Assembly (NCBI GenBank): GCA_937868675.1
Contig: CALMNJ010000418.1
Coordinates: forward strand, 1-10,668
Direction of reading: 5' to 3'
Origin: an uncultured Bacteroidota bacterium
GTDB taxonomy: Bacteria > Bacteroidota > Bacteroidia > B-17B0 > Aurantibacillaceae
Length of the DNA stretch: 10,668 bases
In this document: positions 5,746 to 10,668 of the stretch, one piece after another
Position numbering within the stretch: the stretch's first letter is position 1
Layout: each line of letters starts with the position of its first letter
Translations under genes and position numbers: made by a program
Notes under the pieces: generated by a model
Databases searched by the model: none
What the model was told of the DNA's origin: nothing
Seen by the model: only the letters and a program-made list of their open reading frames with translations

Positions 5746-6330
5746 TCAGAAATTTCGTTCCTGCACTGTGACGTAATCCTCGTAAGCGCCGGATACGCCC
5801 GTGCTGGTATTCTCGAAACGTTCAGCGCTTCGGTTGAGTTCCGCTTCAATGGCACTGAGCGCACCCAAGTCCAGCTCTTTGGTTTCGTCGTATTTAAAAT
5901 GTTGTGCCTGCCCCAAACCGTTGGTACCGTTGTTTTTTCCCTTGTCGGATTTTTTTCCTTTGAGGAACTTGTCCAGGTATAGCTGTTCGAGGAAGTTGTC
6001 TTTGACGGCCAGCAGTCGGTCTTTGGCTCCCTGAAGGCCGTCCGTTCCATGCAGGCTGCCGCCCGCTTTGTGTCCGCCGCTGGCCATCATTCCTAATCCG
6101 AATGTGGCAACCTGCGACTGTTTAATTAGGTGGCCTGCTGCCACCAGTGTTAACCCCGTTAGTAAAGCTGGCTTTCCTAAAGCGGCCCCGGCCCCGACTC
6201 CCAATAACCCTGATAGGAGTGTTTTTCCGGTTTCCAAGCCTGCCCGTTTGAGGTTTTCTTTGGTTGTCAGGTCTTTCAGGATGCTCAAGGCTTTGGCTTT
6301 CCTGTCGCCTGTTTCTGCGTAGGTACTCAT
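5746..6330 (-). CDS. Gly/Ala-rich membrane protein, 194 aa
   Basis: A helical N-terminus (residues 1-35, charged) precedes a glycine/alanine-rich hydrophobic region at 36-85: LLSGLLGVGAGAALGKPALL, TGLTLVAAGHL and VATFGLGMMASG. This could give two or three membrane passes or a membrane-inserting hairpin. After it come GGHKAGGSLHGTDGLQG, an amphipathic helix (KDNFLEQLYLDKFLKGKK, 110-127), a NNGTNGLGQ motif (133-141) and an acidic helical C-terminus. Small Gly-rich membrane proteins are typical of virions with an internal membrane and also of holin-like or envelope-complex proteins. The GTDGL/GTNGL motif recurs in the upstream 604-aa protein. The gene lies 34 nt downstream of that gene and is the last one before the structured gap ahead of the candidate coat gene. 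No family recognised. Confidence 0.75.
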   Translation of the reverse strand: MSTYAETGDRKAKALSILKDLTTKENLKRAGLETGKTLLSGLLGVGAGAALGKPALLTGLTLVAAGHLIKQSQVATFGLGMMASGGHKAGGSLHGTDGLQGAKDRLLAVKDNFLEQLYLDKFLKGKKSDKGKNNGTNGLGQAQHFKYDETKELDLGALSAIEAELNRSAERFENTSTGVSGAYEDYVTVQERNF

Positions 6331-6364
6331 GATACTGGTTTTAAATGTTGTGGATTGATCTGCT

Positions 6365-8179
6365 TCACATCAAGGCAAGGATGGACTTGTTCCCTGTGTC
6401 GTCTTCGCCTCCCTTGTTTCCCTTTCGTTTCTTTTTCTTTTTGTTTCTGCTGCCTGTGCCGTGCATACTATACCCGGCGTTGGGTTCTTTTTCCTTTTCC
6501 TCACCATTGTAGTGGATGACAATAGCGGTGGTAACAGCCAGCGCTCCCAATCCAAGCGGGATTATCCACTTTTTATTTTTATCGTAAAAATCCTTGACCC
6601 CGTTAAGAACTCCGGCAAGCCCGTTCGTTCCCTGATCGGATTCGTTGGGAATTTCTTCTGCTTCGGTGGTCGGTATATCCTCCGTGTTCTCTGTTTTGTT
6701 GTCAGTTACGGCAGGTAAGTTTTCCGGGGTTTTTTCTCCGGCGCTGCTGCTGTCCGGTGTTTCCGTTTCAGTCGGCTGCTGGCTGGCATCGTTGCCGCCA
6801 TTGTTATCTGTATCCTGTTTGTTGTCGTTTGGTTTGGGCTGGCCGGGAGGCAGTGAAGGTTCGCGCTGATCTGTGTTTGTGCTGGCAGTGTTATCGCCCG
6901 CGTTGTCTGAACCTGAATTGTCAGGGGCTGGGCTTTCCTGTTTTTGTTTTTTGGGAAACAGTACACCGATTTGATTAAGCAGAGCGGCCAGTGCGCCCAT
7001 TGCGCCGGATGCGGCGGTGATGGAGGCGGCAGTAACGGGTTCGCCCAACTCGCCAATGGCCCCGAATCCTTCCATGCCGCTTACAAACTCATCCGTGTAA
7101 ATGGCTCCCAGCATTTGGGGTAGTGGTGTATCTTCGCTCAGTCCGTCAAGGCCCGCCACTTCATGGCCCCTGTTTCCCCGGCCCGTGAGTATGGCTTTTT
7201 TAAGGTTCTCAGGTTTGCCGCCTGCGGCATAAAAAACAGTCTCCGCTTTTTTGAGCACTTCTTTGATTTTTGCATACTTGCTCATATCCATGCCTTTTGA
7301 TTGTGCCAGTGCCTCAGAAGCATAGCCCCATTTAAGCCGTTCAGCTACTTTCATCAGGTTAAGTTTCATGGAGGCCAGTATGCCGGCCCGCATCAGCGCT
7401 GCGGCGGGATTGACTTTGTTAACCTTGTTGGTCACTTGCAAAGTGCGCTGTCCGATTTTTTTCAGATTGGTTTTGCGCTCCTCTTTGGTTCGCGTGAATA
7501 CGTTATGTTTTTTTTCGCTCTGGGTTGCCTGCCGTTGTTTTTTCAGCAGACGGCCCAGCTCGCCCAAATCGTTTTTCCACTCGAAGAGTTTTTGGTTGTC
7601 GGGCAGGCTGGGTTTATCTTCCCCGCCAATGCCGTCTAAGAGTTGTAAGTCCATTGTGTAGTCTTGTTTTTCTGTATATGGTTTTTCGTAATCGTATATT
7701 TCCACAACACAATCCAGTATCACGTTTTGGCCTTTCCCTAAAGGCGCTAAGGGATAGATGTGCTCGAAATAACTTTGCTCGTATTTAGTTATCCGGTTGG
7801 TGAAGTCTTTAATACCAAGCCGGTGCAGGCAACAATCAATAAAAAAAGTCATGCAGTCACAATCGCCTTTGCCGTCATGAATCAGGCGGCGTGGTGTGCG
7901 TACCTGTTCTTTTCCGGTTTCGTCTTTTTCGTAAAGGATGTGTTCGTAAACAAAATCAAAGAGTTTTCTGTATGCTATTTTTAATGGCAGTCCTTTTAGT
8001 TCGGTGTCCACATAGTTCTTTACCTGCCATGAGTATTTTTGAATGGCTTTAGGAATAAAGTTCACTGTGTCCGAAACAGTGGCACCCTTTTTTATAGTCT
8101 CATTTATCCCGGTAGCGGGTGGAAATAAGTGCCTGTATGGGTCAAGGCTTTTAAGCAAATGTATGTTCCTCTTGTCCAT
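6365..8179 (-). CDS. transglutaminase-like cysteine enzyme with C-terminal membrane anchor, 604 aa
   Basis: The N-terminal part (about 50-175) matches the transglutaminase/papain-like fold. A helix leads into KGDCDCMTFFIDCCLHRLG with likely catalytic Cys107, followed by His140 in YFEHIYP and Asp156 in VILDCVV. This is the Cys-His-Asp order and spacing of the superfamily. A helical middle (about 235-335) follows, then a Gly/Ala-rich hydrophobic stretch (381-408), a long acidic Pro/Asn/Thr/Asp-rich linker (about 415-515), one membrane segment (537-557) and a Lys-rich tail (577-590). No signal peptide is visible, so the enzyme domain probably stays on the cytosolic or interior side, held by a tail anchor. 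Members of this fold act as proteases, crosslinking enzymes or amidases; which applies is not readable. A maturation protease or crosslinker for the particle or envelope complex is plausible. It starts 1 nt before the end of the LEA14-like gene spacing, implying coupled translation. Confidence 0.8.
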   Translation of the reverse strand: MDKRNIHLLKSLDPYRHLFPPATGINETIKKGATVSDTVNFIPKAIQKYSWQVKNYVDTELKGLPLKIAYRKLFDFVYEHILYEKDETGKEQVRTPRRLIHDGKGDCDCMTFFIDCCLHRLGIKDFTNRITKYEQSYFEHIYPLAPLGKGQNVILDCVVEIYDYEKPYTEKQDYTMDLQLLDGIGGEDKPSLPDNQKLFEWKNDLGELGRLLKKQRQATQSEKKHNVFTRTKEERKTNLKKIGQRTLQVTNKVNKVNPAAALMRAGILASMKLNLMKVAERLKWGYASEALAQSKGMDMSKYAKIKEVLKKAETVFYAAGGKPENLKKAILTGRGNRGHEVAGLDGLSEDTPLPQMLGAIYTDEFVSGMEGFGAIGELGEPVTAASITAASGAMGALAALLNQIGVLFPKKQKQESPAPDNSGSDNAGDNTASTNTDQREPSLPPGQPKPNDNKQDTDNNGGNDASQQPTETETPDSSSAGEKTPENLPAVTDNKTENTEDIPTTEAEEIPNESDQGTNGLAGVLNGVKDFYDKNKKWIIPLGLGALAVTTAIVIHYNGEEKEKEPNAGYSMHGTGSRNKKKKKRKGNKGGEDDTGNKSILALM

Positions 8180-8180
8180 T

Positions 8181-8693
8181 TTATTTAGTGCTGTTAGGGT
8201 TATTTTTAGCTAAGGGCTTAATGGTGCTGCTATCGGTCTTTTCGTATGGGATTTGTTTCCAGCCTAAATCAAGGGTGGTTATCGTTTTCACGGTAATGTC
8301 AACCGGCTTGTTGTTGCGGACAAGGTCGAGGAGGCCACCGCCGATGTTGAGCAGACTCATCGGCGGTATGTTTATCATAATTGCATTTATGCTGGCCTCC
8401 CCGTTGGAGGGGATGGAAATATCCTTGTCAATCACCTGGGAAGTGCCGATAACATTTCCTTTTAGCAGAAGCTTCACAAAGGGGTATTTTATTTTAAGAG
8501 TGCTTTTTACCGGGTTCTTTAGTTTCACATCCACCCGGAGCGTGATGCCTTTCAAATCAATACTGTGAAGCATGGCTTTGGCAGTTGCTTCAAGCTGATC
8601 GCTCATCCGTTTCATTGTAAAAATGTAAGCGAACAAGCCAACAACACCCGCTCCGATGGTCGTTCCTATGAAAATGTTTTTGAGCTTTGTCAT
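8181..8693 (-). CDS. LEA14/WHy-like membrane-anchored protein, 170 aa
   Basis: An N-terminal anchor (about 6-26, after MTKLKN) is followed by a short helix and a beta-rich domain at about 48-142: ITLRVDVKLKNPVKSTLKIKYPFVKLLLKGNVIG, SIPSNGEASINAIMINIP and VDITVKTITTLDLG. The V.LKNP..S.L.I.Y....L.L.G..IG pattern is that of the LEA14/WHy (LEA type 2) beta-sandwich found in envelope and stress proteins. Positive-inside topology puts this domain in the periplasm. The C-terminal 25 residues are low-complexity. It is the first gene of the long block, separated by only 1 nt from the transglutaminase-like gene, so the two products are probably made together. No catalytic residues are expected; a structural or lipid-contacting role is likely. 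It could also be a virion membrane-to-coat linker, which is speculative. Confidence 0.75.
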   Translation of the reverse strand: MTKLKNIFIGTTIGAGVVGLFAYIFTMKRMSDQLEATAKAMLHSIDLKGITLRVDVKLKNPVKSTLKIKYPFVKLLLKGNVIGTSQVIDKDISIPSNGEASINAIMINIPPMSLLNIGGGLLDLVRNNKPVDITVKTITTLDLGWKQIPYEKTDSSTIKPLAKNNPNSTK

Positions 8694-8760
8694 GGCCTGT
8701 CCGCAATTTTTTTAAGTGTTGTTTTGTTTTTTCTGTTAAGGTTTATAAGGACTGATAAAA

Positions 8761-8825
8761 GCGCCTGAGTATCTGAAACCCGCCCCGGTCATTTATGATA
8801 TTGGGCTTTTCCATATCTCAGGTGC
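8761..8825. terminator. terminator-like hairpin after the 70-aa membrane protein gene, possibly bidirectional
   Basis: GCGCCTGAG (8761-8769) pairs with CTCAGGTGC (8817-8825), extended by TAT/ATA after a one-base bulge. On the plus strand the G-T position can wobble and the hairpin is followed by CTTTTT; on the minus strand the position is an A-C mismatch and the hairpin is followed by TTTTATC. It begins 6 nt past the stop of the 70-aa gene. The loop is long (about 40 nt), which weakens it. If it works, it separates the regulatory and small-gene region from the main block, which would then need a promoter in 8694-8760. I see no TAnnTTTG box there. Confidence 0.5.
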
Positions 8826-8830
8826 CTTTT

Positions 8831-9043
8831 TCAGTTGTTATGGAAATCACGATTCTTTTTCCGGGTTATATGCCTGTGAGTGATATAGTCCCCAAGGAGC
8901 TTGAAGCCCATCCATATTGCCCCTCCTATGGCGGCTTTGATTGCGTAGGCACCTAAGCTCGAATAATCGAGGTTGGCAAACAATATGGCCCCGGTCAGAA
9001 AGGCGTGTGATGCGCTGTCGGTTGTTTCTGTGTTGGTTTTCAT
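8831..9043 (-). CDS. small membrane protein, 70 aa
   Basis: A polar N-terminus (MKTNTETTDS) precedes two hydrophobic stretches, about residues 13-24 and 30-52 (GAYAIKAAIGGAIWMGFKLLG). A strongly basic tail follows (HRHITRKKNRD). Size, two short membrane segments and a charged tail resemble small holins or small virion membrane proteins, but no family motif confirms either. The gene stands apart: about 30 nt ahead of its ATG lies a good Bacteroidota -7 box, and a hairpin follows its stop. It therefore may be a single-gene transcript with timing different from the main block. Confidence 0.7.
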   Translation of the reverse strand: MKTNTETTDSASHAFLTGAILFANLDYSSLGAYAIKAAIGGAIWMGFKLLGDYITHRHITRKKNRDFHNN

Positions 9044-9072
9044 GGATTGAGTGTATGTCTGGTTTTCTATTA

Positions 9073-9080
9073 CAAAGTTA
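9073..9080 (-). promoter_or_regulatory. Bacteroidota -7 promoter box upstream of the 70-aa gene
   Basis: The minus strand reads TAACTTTG, an exact match to the TAnnTTTG -7 element of Bacteroidota housekeeping promoters, placed 30 nt ahead of the ATG at 9043. No clear TTTG -33 element is visible about 19 nt further upstream. The copy of the 23-bp direct repeat at 9100-9122 lies at that position instead. Confidence 0.55.
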
Positions 9081-9099
9081 AGACGGTCAGAATTTTACT

Positions 9100-9369
9100 T
9101 TTACGATTTTTGATGTCCTTTGCGCTCTTGCTTAATTCTTTTAATTCCTTTATTGTTTGCGCGGTTTTCTTGTTTTGCAATGCTCTCAGCGCTTTCAATA
9201 AATTGATTAAAGCCTGTGGATTCTGTTTCAGAAACAATAACGCTGTCCCGAAATTCTCTTTGAACTTTGTATGTTATTTTTTCGTTCATTGGGTATGCTG
9301 CTACAATAATTCTACCACTCTGTTTTGGCCTTTACGATTTTTAATGCCTTTTGATTTTCATAAAATCGT
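9100..9369. repeat. ACGATTTT-box repeats (direct repeat pair plus inverted copy)
   Basis: An imperfect 23-bp direct repeat occurs at 9100-9122 and 9331-9353 (20 of 23 bases equal, core TTTACGATTTTT). Its core ACGATTTT is found at 9103-9110 and 9334-9341, with a perfect inverted copy AAAATCGT at 9362-9369. The second and third form an 8-bp inverted repeat with a 20-nt spacer. Each direct copy lies 40-60 nt ahead of a minus-strand start codon (9043 and 9289), as expected of regulator-binding sites. A decayed local duplication is the alternative. Confidence 0.45.
9101..9289 (-). CDS. small basic protein, 62 aa (uncertain)
   Basis: The reading frame gives a hydrophilic protein. The N-terminal half reads like a plausible folded start (MNEKITYKVQREFRDSVIVSE) and the C-terminal half is Lys/Arg/Asn-rich (RANNKGIKRIKQERKGHQKS). 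It has no membrane segment or known motif. It fills the space between the 70-aa gene and the HTH region on the coding strand used by all neighbours. Its stop overlaps a copy of the 23-bp direct repeat. The low-complexity tail and AT-rich DNA make a chance ORF possible. If real, its charge would suit a nucleic-acid-binding or regulatory peptide. Confidence 0.4.
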   Translation of the reverse strand: MNEKITYKVQREFRDSVIVSETESTGFNQFIESAESIAKQENRANNKGIKRIKQERKGHQKS

Positions 9370-9611
9370 TTTTATGACCTCGTTATTTTTTTTATGCGCT
9401 CTCTGCCATTATAACAGGGATAAAAGCTGACAGGTGGCAGTTTTTCGGCTGACAAATTTTCCAAGCAGACAAATCATGCCTTTGGTTTGCGTTGTCATGT
9501 TGATAATTTGCATTCATGGATTGTATTATTAATTAATACAAAAATGCAGTCAGTTAAAGAGAGGCTTTTAAGATTTTTAAGAAACGCAGCGATCTTTACA
9601 GTAATATGGAT
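9290..9611. other. AT-rich intergenic region without a supported gene
   Basis: Apart from the ACGATTTT boxes, this stretch holds a perfect 7-bp inverted repeat TGTATTA/TAATACA (9522-9528 and 9534-9540, 5-nt spacer). It also holds a weak 6-bp CTGCCA/TGGCAG pair (9403-9408 and 9435-9440) that on the plus strand is followed by TTTTT. The former may be an operator or an end-of-transcript structure for the HTH gene ending at 9612. No convincing coding sequence is seen on either strand. Confidence 0.5.
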
Positions 9612-9860
9612 TTATTCGCTACTCTTGCCTTTGTTTCTGGTATTCAATTTTTCTGGATGCCCGTATATTTCAAAGATGAACCTCACTTGCCGGAGGTTGT
9701 ATATGGTTCCTATGGGTTCGCCAAGCTCTGATCGAATCGCATTTAACCAAAGATTAAGGGTGTGGAGTGAAACGCCGTAAAGATTAGCGAGTTCTTTTTT
9801 GTTGTAAGTTTCGATGGGAGCCAGTTTGCTATCATCTTGGGAATTACTCATTGGGTTCAT
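9612..9860 (-). CDS. small helix-turn-helix DNA-binding protein, 82 aa
   Basis: A predicted MerR/excisionase-type winged helix. Residues 18-43 (TYNKKELANLYGVSLHTLNLWLNAI) give the helix-turn-helix, with YGVS as the turn and HTLNLWL as the recognition helix. This is followed by a short wing and a YNLRQVRFIFEIYG helix. Unlike full MerR proteins it has no effector or dimerisation coiled coil. It is paralogous to the 62-aa protein encoded just upstream. Starts at 9860 (MNPM) and 9851 are both possible. The promoter region contains inverted repeats with ATGAAA/TTTCAT halves, so autoregulation is plausible. Role (inferred): control of the downstream block, or excisionase-like or replication-accessory function in a mobile element. 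Confidence 0.75.
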   Translation of the reverse strand: MNPMSNSQDDSKLAPIETYNKKELANLYGVSLHTLNLWLNAIRSELGEPIGTIYNLRQVRFIFEIYGHPEKLNTRNKGKSSE

Positions 9861-9878
9861 GACTTGTAATATTTAATG

Positions 9879-9953
9879 TTACTTTCATTACAAAATTCCG
9901 ACAACTCAAATGGTGACTTTTAAGAATTTTAATTTATATGAAAGTAATTTCAT
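9879..9953. promoter_or_regulatory. operator-like inverted repeats ahead of the 82-aa HTH gene
   Basis: TTACTTTCAT (9879-9888) and ATGAAAGTAA (9938-9947) form a perfect 10-bp inverted repeat 49 nt apart. The second arm is itself part of a compact palindrome, ATGAAA-GTAA-TTTCAT, at 9938-9953. On the minus strand, GAATTTTG (9890-9897) is one mismatch from TAnnTTTG and lies 30 nt ahead of the ATG at 9860. The proximal arm would thus cover the start of transcription. Looping between two dimer sites is a possible mode of repression. Confidence 0.5.
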
Positions 9954-10109
9954 GTCTTTTACTCTGTTCAAATGCTGGAATGGAGAGTAATCCTCCTTAC
10001 AGGCCAGTCAATACTATATCAAGGGACTTTAGTTGTTGTGGTGGAAATGTTGGCGAAACGCCATTAGAAAGCTGTCAGGTAATGTAATACACCTTAAAAT
10101 ATAAATGAT

Positions 10110-10298
10110 TTAAGGGTCAAGGACGGCGAAAATGATTTTTACCTGCGCAAGTGTCCAGGTGTGACCGAGACGCTTCCCAATTTTGGGCAGATGGGGTCGG
10201 ATGTACTTGTTGAAAGTGGGTCTGCTAAGGTTGAAGATACGGCATAGCTCAAAGCTTGTATAGGCCCGCTCTTCAAAACGATGGTCTATTATCGGCAT
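10110..10298 (-). CDS. small helix-turn-helix DNA-binding protein, 62 aa
   Basis: Shares the fold and many positions with the 82-aa protein downstream. Residues 12-35 (AYTSFELCRIFNLSRPTFNKYI) form the helix-turn-helix, and TWTLAQVKIIFAVLDP at 47-62 matches the YNLRQVRFIFEIYGHP helix of its paralogue. Conserved between the two are the Tyr before the first helix, EL, Ser and Thr of the turn and recognition helix, Leu, QV and IF. It is minimal, being only the DNA-binding domain. As the first gene after the terminator at the right edge it probably has its own promoter in 10299-10608, though no TAnnTTTG box is evident. A weak hairpin (TGGCG/CGCCA at 10051-10063) lies downstream. Probable regulator or excisionase-like factor; partner and target unknown. 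Confidence 0.75.
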   Translation of the reverse strand: MPIIDHRFEERAYTSFELCRIFNLSRPTFNKYIRPHLPKIGKRLGHTWTLAQVKIIFAVLDP

Positions 10299-10608
10299 AG
10301 GTTATTTATTTGAGTTAGTAAATTTCTATTTCATGCGAAACGATATTAGGTTAGTAATTACTTACTTACTTGTTCTCAATAAAATTATTCGGGGCCGCCG
10401 CCACTTATCTATTAAACGTGAAAATCCAAATTAAGTTTAGGTAAATTCAGGATTTATTTTCAATTTATTTACCTGTATCGTAACCAGAATATGAGGATTT
10501 TTCATATTTTATAGGGAAAAAAAATTCCGGGAAGTGGGTGTTGAACCAGATGAGAAAGGAAATTACAAAACGTGCTAAGGTTTTGTTGTAAAAAGAATAA
10601 ATAAAAAA
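10299..10608. promoter_or_regulatory. AT-rich upstream region of the HTH genes with inverted and direct repeats
   Basis: No gene is visible. The region holds an 8-bp inverted repeat AGGTAAAT (10439-10446) and ATTTACCT (10467-10474) with a 20-nt spacer. A direct repeat GTTAGTAA occurs at 10314-10321 and 10350-10357, and a TTTCATGCGAAA near-palindrome at 10329-10340 shares the TTTCAT half-site with the operator-like sites near 9883 and 9948. Short tandem CTTA units lie at 10361-10369. These are reasonable candidates for binding sites of the two HTH proteins, given that such repeats are sparse inside the gene block. Confidence 0.4.
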
Positions 10609-10633
10609 CGCCCCGGAAACCCAAACCGGGGCG
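10609..10633 (-). terminator. intrinsic terminator of a minus-strand transcript entering from the right
   Basis: CGCCCCGG (10609-10616) and CCGGGGCG (10626-10633) form a perfect 8-bp GC-rich stem with a 9-nt loop. On the minus strand it is followed directly by TTTTTTATTTATTC, the classical terminator layout; on the plus strand no T-run follows. It must end a gene lying beyond 10668 on the minus strand, and it insulates the HTH region from that transcript. Confidence 0.85.
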
Positions 10634-10640
10634 CTAAATT

Positions 10641-10664
10641 ATACTGTCAAATTAAAAACAGTAT
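10641..10664. repeat. 7-bp inverted repeat at the right edge
   Basis: ATACTGT (10641-10647) and ACAGTAT (10658-10664) are perfect inverted arms with a 10-nt AT-rich spacer, just on the gene side of the terminator for a transcript coming from the right. It may be an operator or part of the 3' end of the cut-off transcript. Little else can be said. Confidence 0.35.
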
Positions 10665-10668
10665 TAAA

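Noticed and set aside
8156..8163. TACATTTG on the minus strand, a match to the TAnnTTTG box
   Set aside because: It lies inside the start of the transglutaminase-like gene, with no -33 element and no gene start at a fitting distance downstream.
744..8768. Many plus-strand and alternative-frame open frames inside the main block
   Set aside because: They overlap longer minus-strand genes with recognisable domains and show cysteine- or serine-rich, shadow-type composition.
1..9043. Tailed-phage or contractile injection system
   Set aside because: No tail sheath, tube, baseplate, tape-measure, portal or terminase signature appears, and the predicted proteins are small and often membrane-bound.
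9544..9780. Plus-strand reading frame that starts with a basic helix and a hydrophobic stretch (MQSVKERLLRF..., IWIYSLLLPLFLVF)
   Set aside because: Most of it is antisense to the well-supported 82-aa HTH gene. The C-terminal part is shadow-like, and no other gene in the window uses the plus strand.
10051..10063. TGGCG-AAA-CGCCA hairpin as terminator of the 62-aa HTH gene
   Set aside because: The stem is only 5 bp and no T-run follows on the minus strand; it is too weak to call.
1..10668. CRISPR array, tRNA, rRNA or insertion sequence
   Set aside because: No regularly spaced repeats, no cloverleaf or rRNA sequence, and no transposase or terminal inverted repeats were seen.

Overview
The window looks like Bacteroidota DNA. 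All genes lie on the minus strand and have A-rich upstream stretches instead of clear Shine-Dalgarno sites. One clean TAnnTTTG-type -7 box sits ahead of the 70-aa membrane protein gene. By eye, GC is near 45-50% in the long gene block (about 1-8700) and clearly lower in the right-hand regulatory part (about 9050-10600). There is no tRNA, rRNA, CRISPR, IS element, integrase, replication gene or plus-strand gene that I can support.

Layout in the direction of transcription (right to left). At 10609-10633 a strong minus-strand terminator closes a transcript that comes from beyond the right edge. Two small paralogous helix-turn-helix genes follow (10298-10110 and 9860-9612), each behind AT-rich DNA with inverted repeats that could be operators. 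Next come a doubtful 62-aa basic ORF and a 70-aa membrane protein with its own promoter and a terminator-like hairpin. A block of about 8.7 kb then runs off the left edge. Its genes encode, in order: a LEA14/WHy-like membrane-anchored protein (170 aa), a transglutaminase-like cysteine enzyme with a C-terminal membrane anchor (604 aa), a Gly/Ala-rich membrane protein (194 aa), a candidate coat protein flanked by two long stem-loops (239 aa), three small beta-rich proteins (127, 158 and 106 aa), a coiled-coil protein (314 aa), a 60-aa helical protein, a membrane-anchored protein with an annexin-like duplicated repeat (236 aa), a membrane-anchored peptidoglycan-binding protein (313 aa), an unrecognised 140-aa protein, and the N-terminus of a GH73 glucosaminidase cut by the left edge.

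Interpretation (inference): short genes with tight spacing, at least six proteins with membrane segments, two peptidoglycan-directed proteins, a run of small beta-rich proteins, a separately expressed candidate coat gene and small HTH regulators resemble the morphogenesis half of a tailless, membrane-containing virus or provirus (the PM2/FLiP/P23-77 style of virion). No tail, portal, terminase or recognised packaging ATPase is present, so a domesticated envelope-associated particle or another cell-envelope machine remains possible. The coat assignment rests on sequence texture and context and should be tested by structure prediction.
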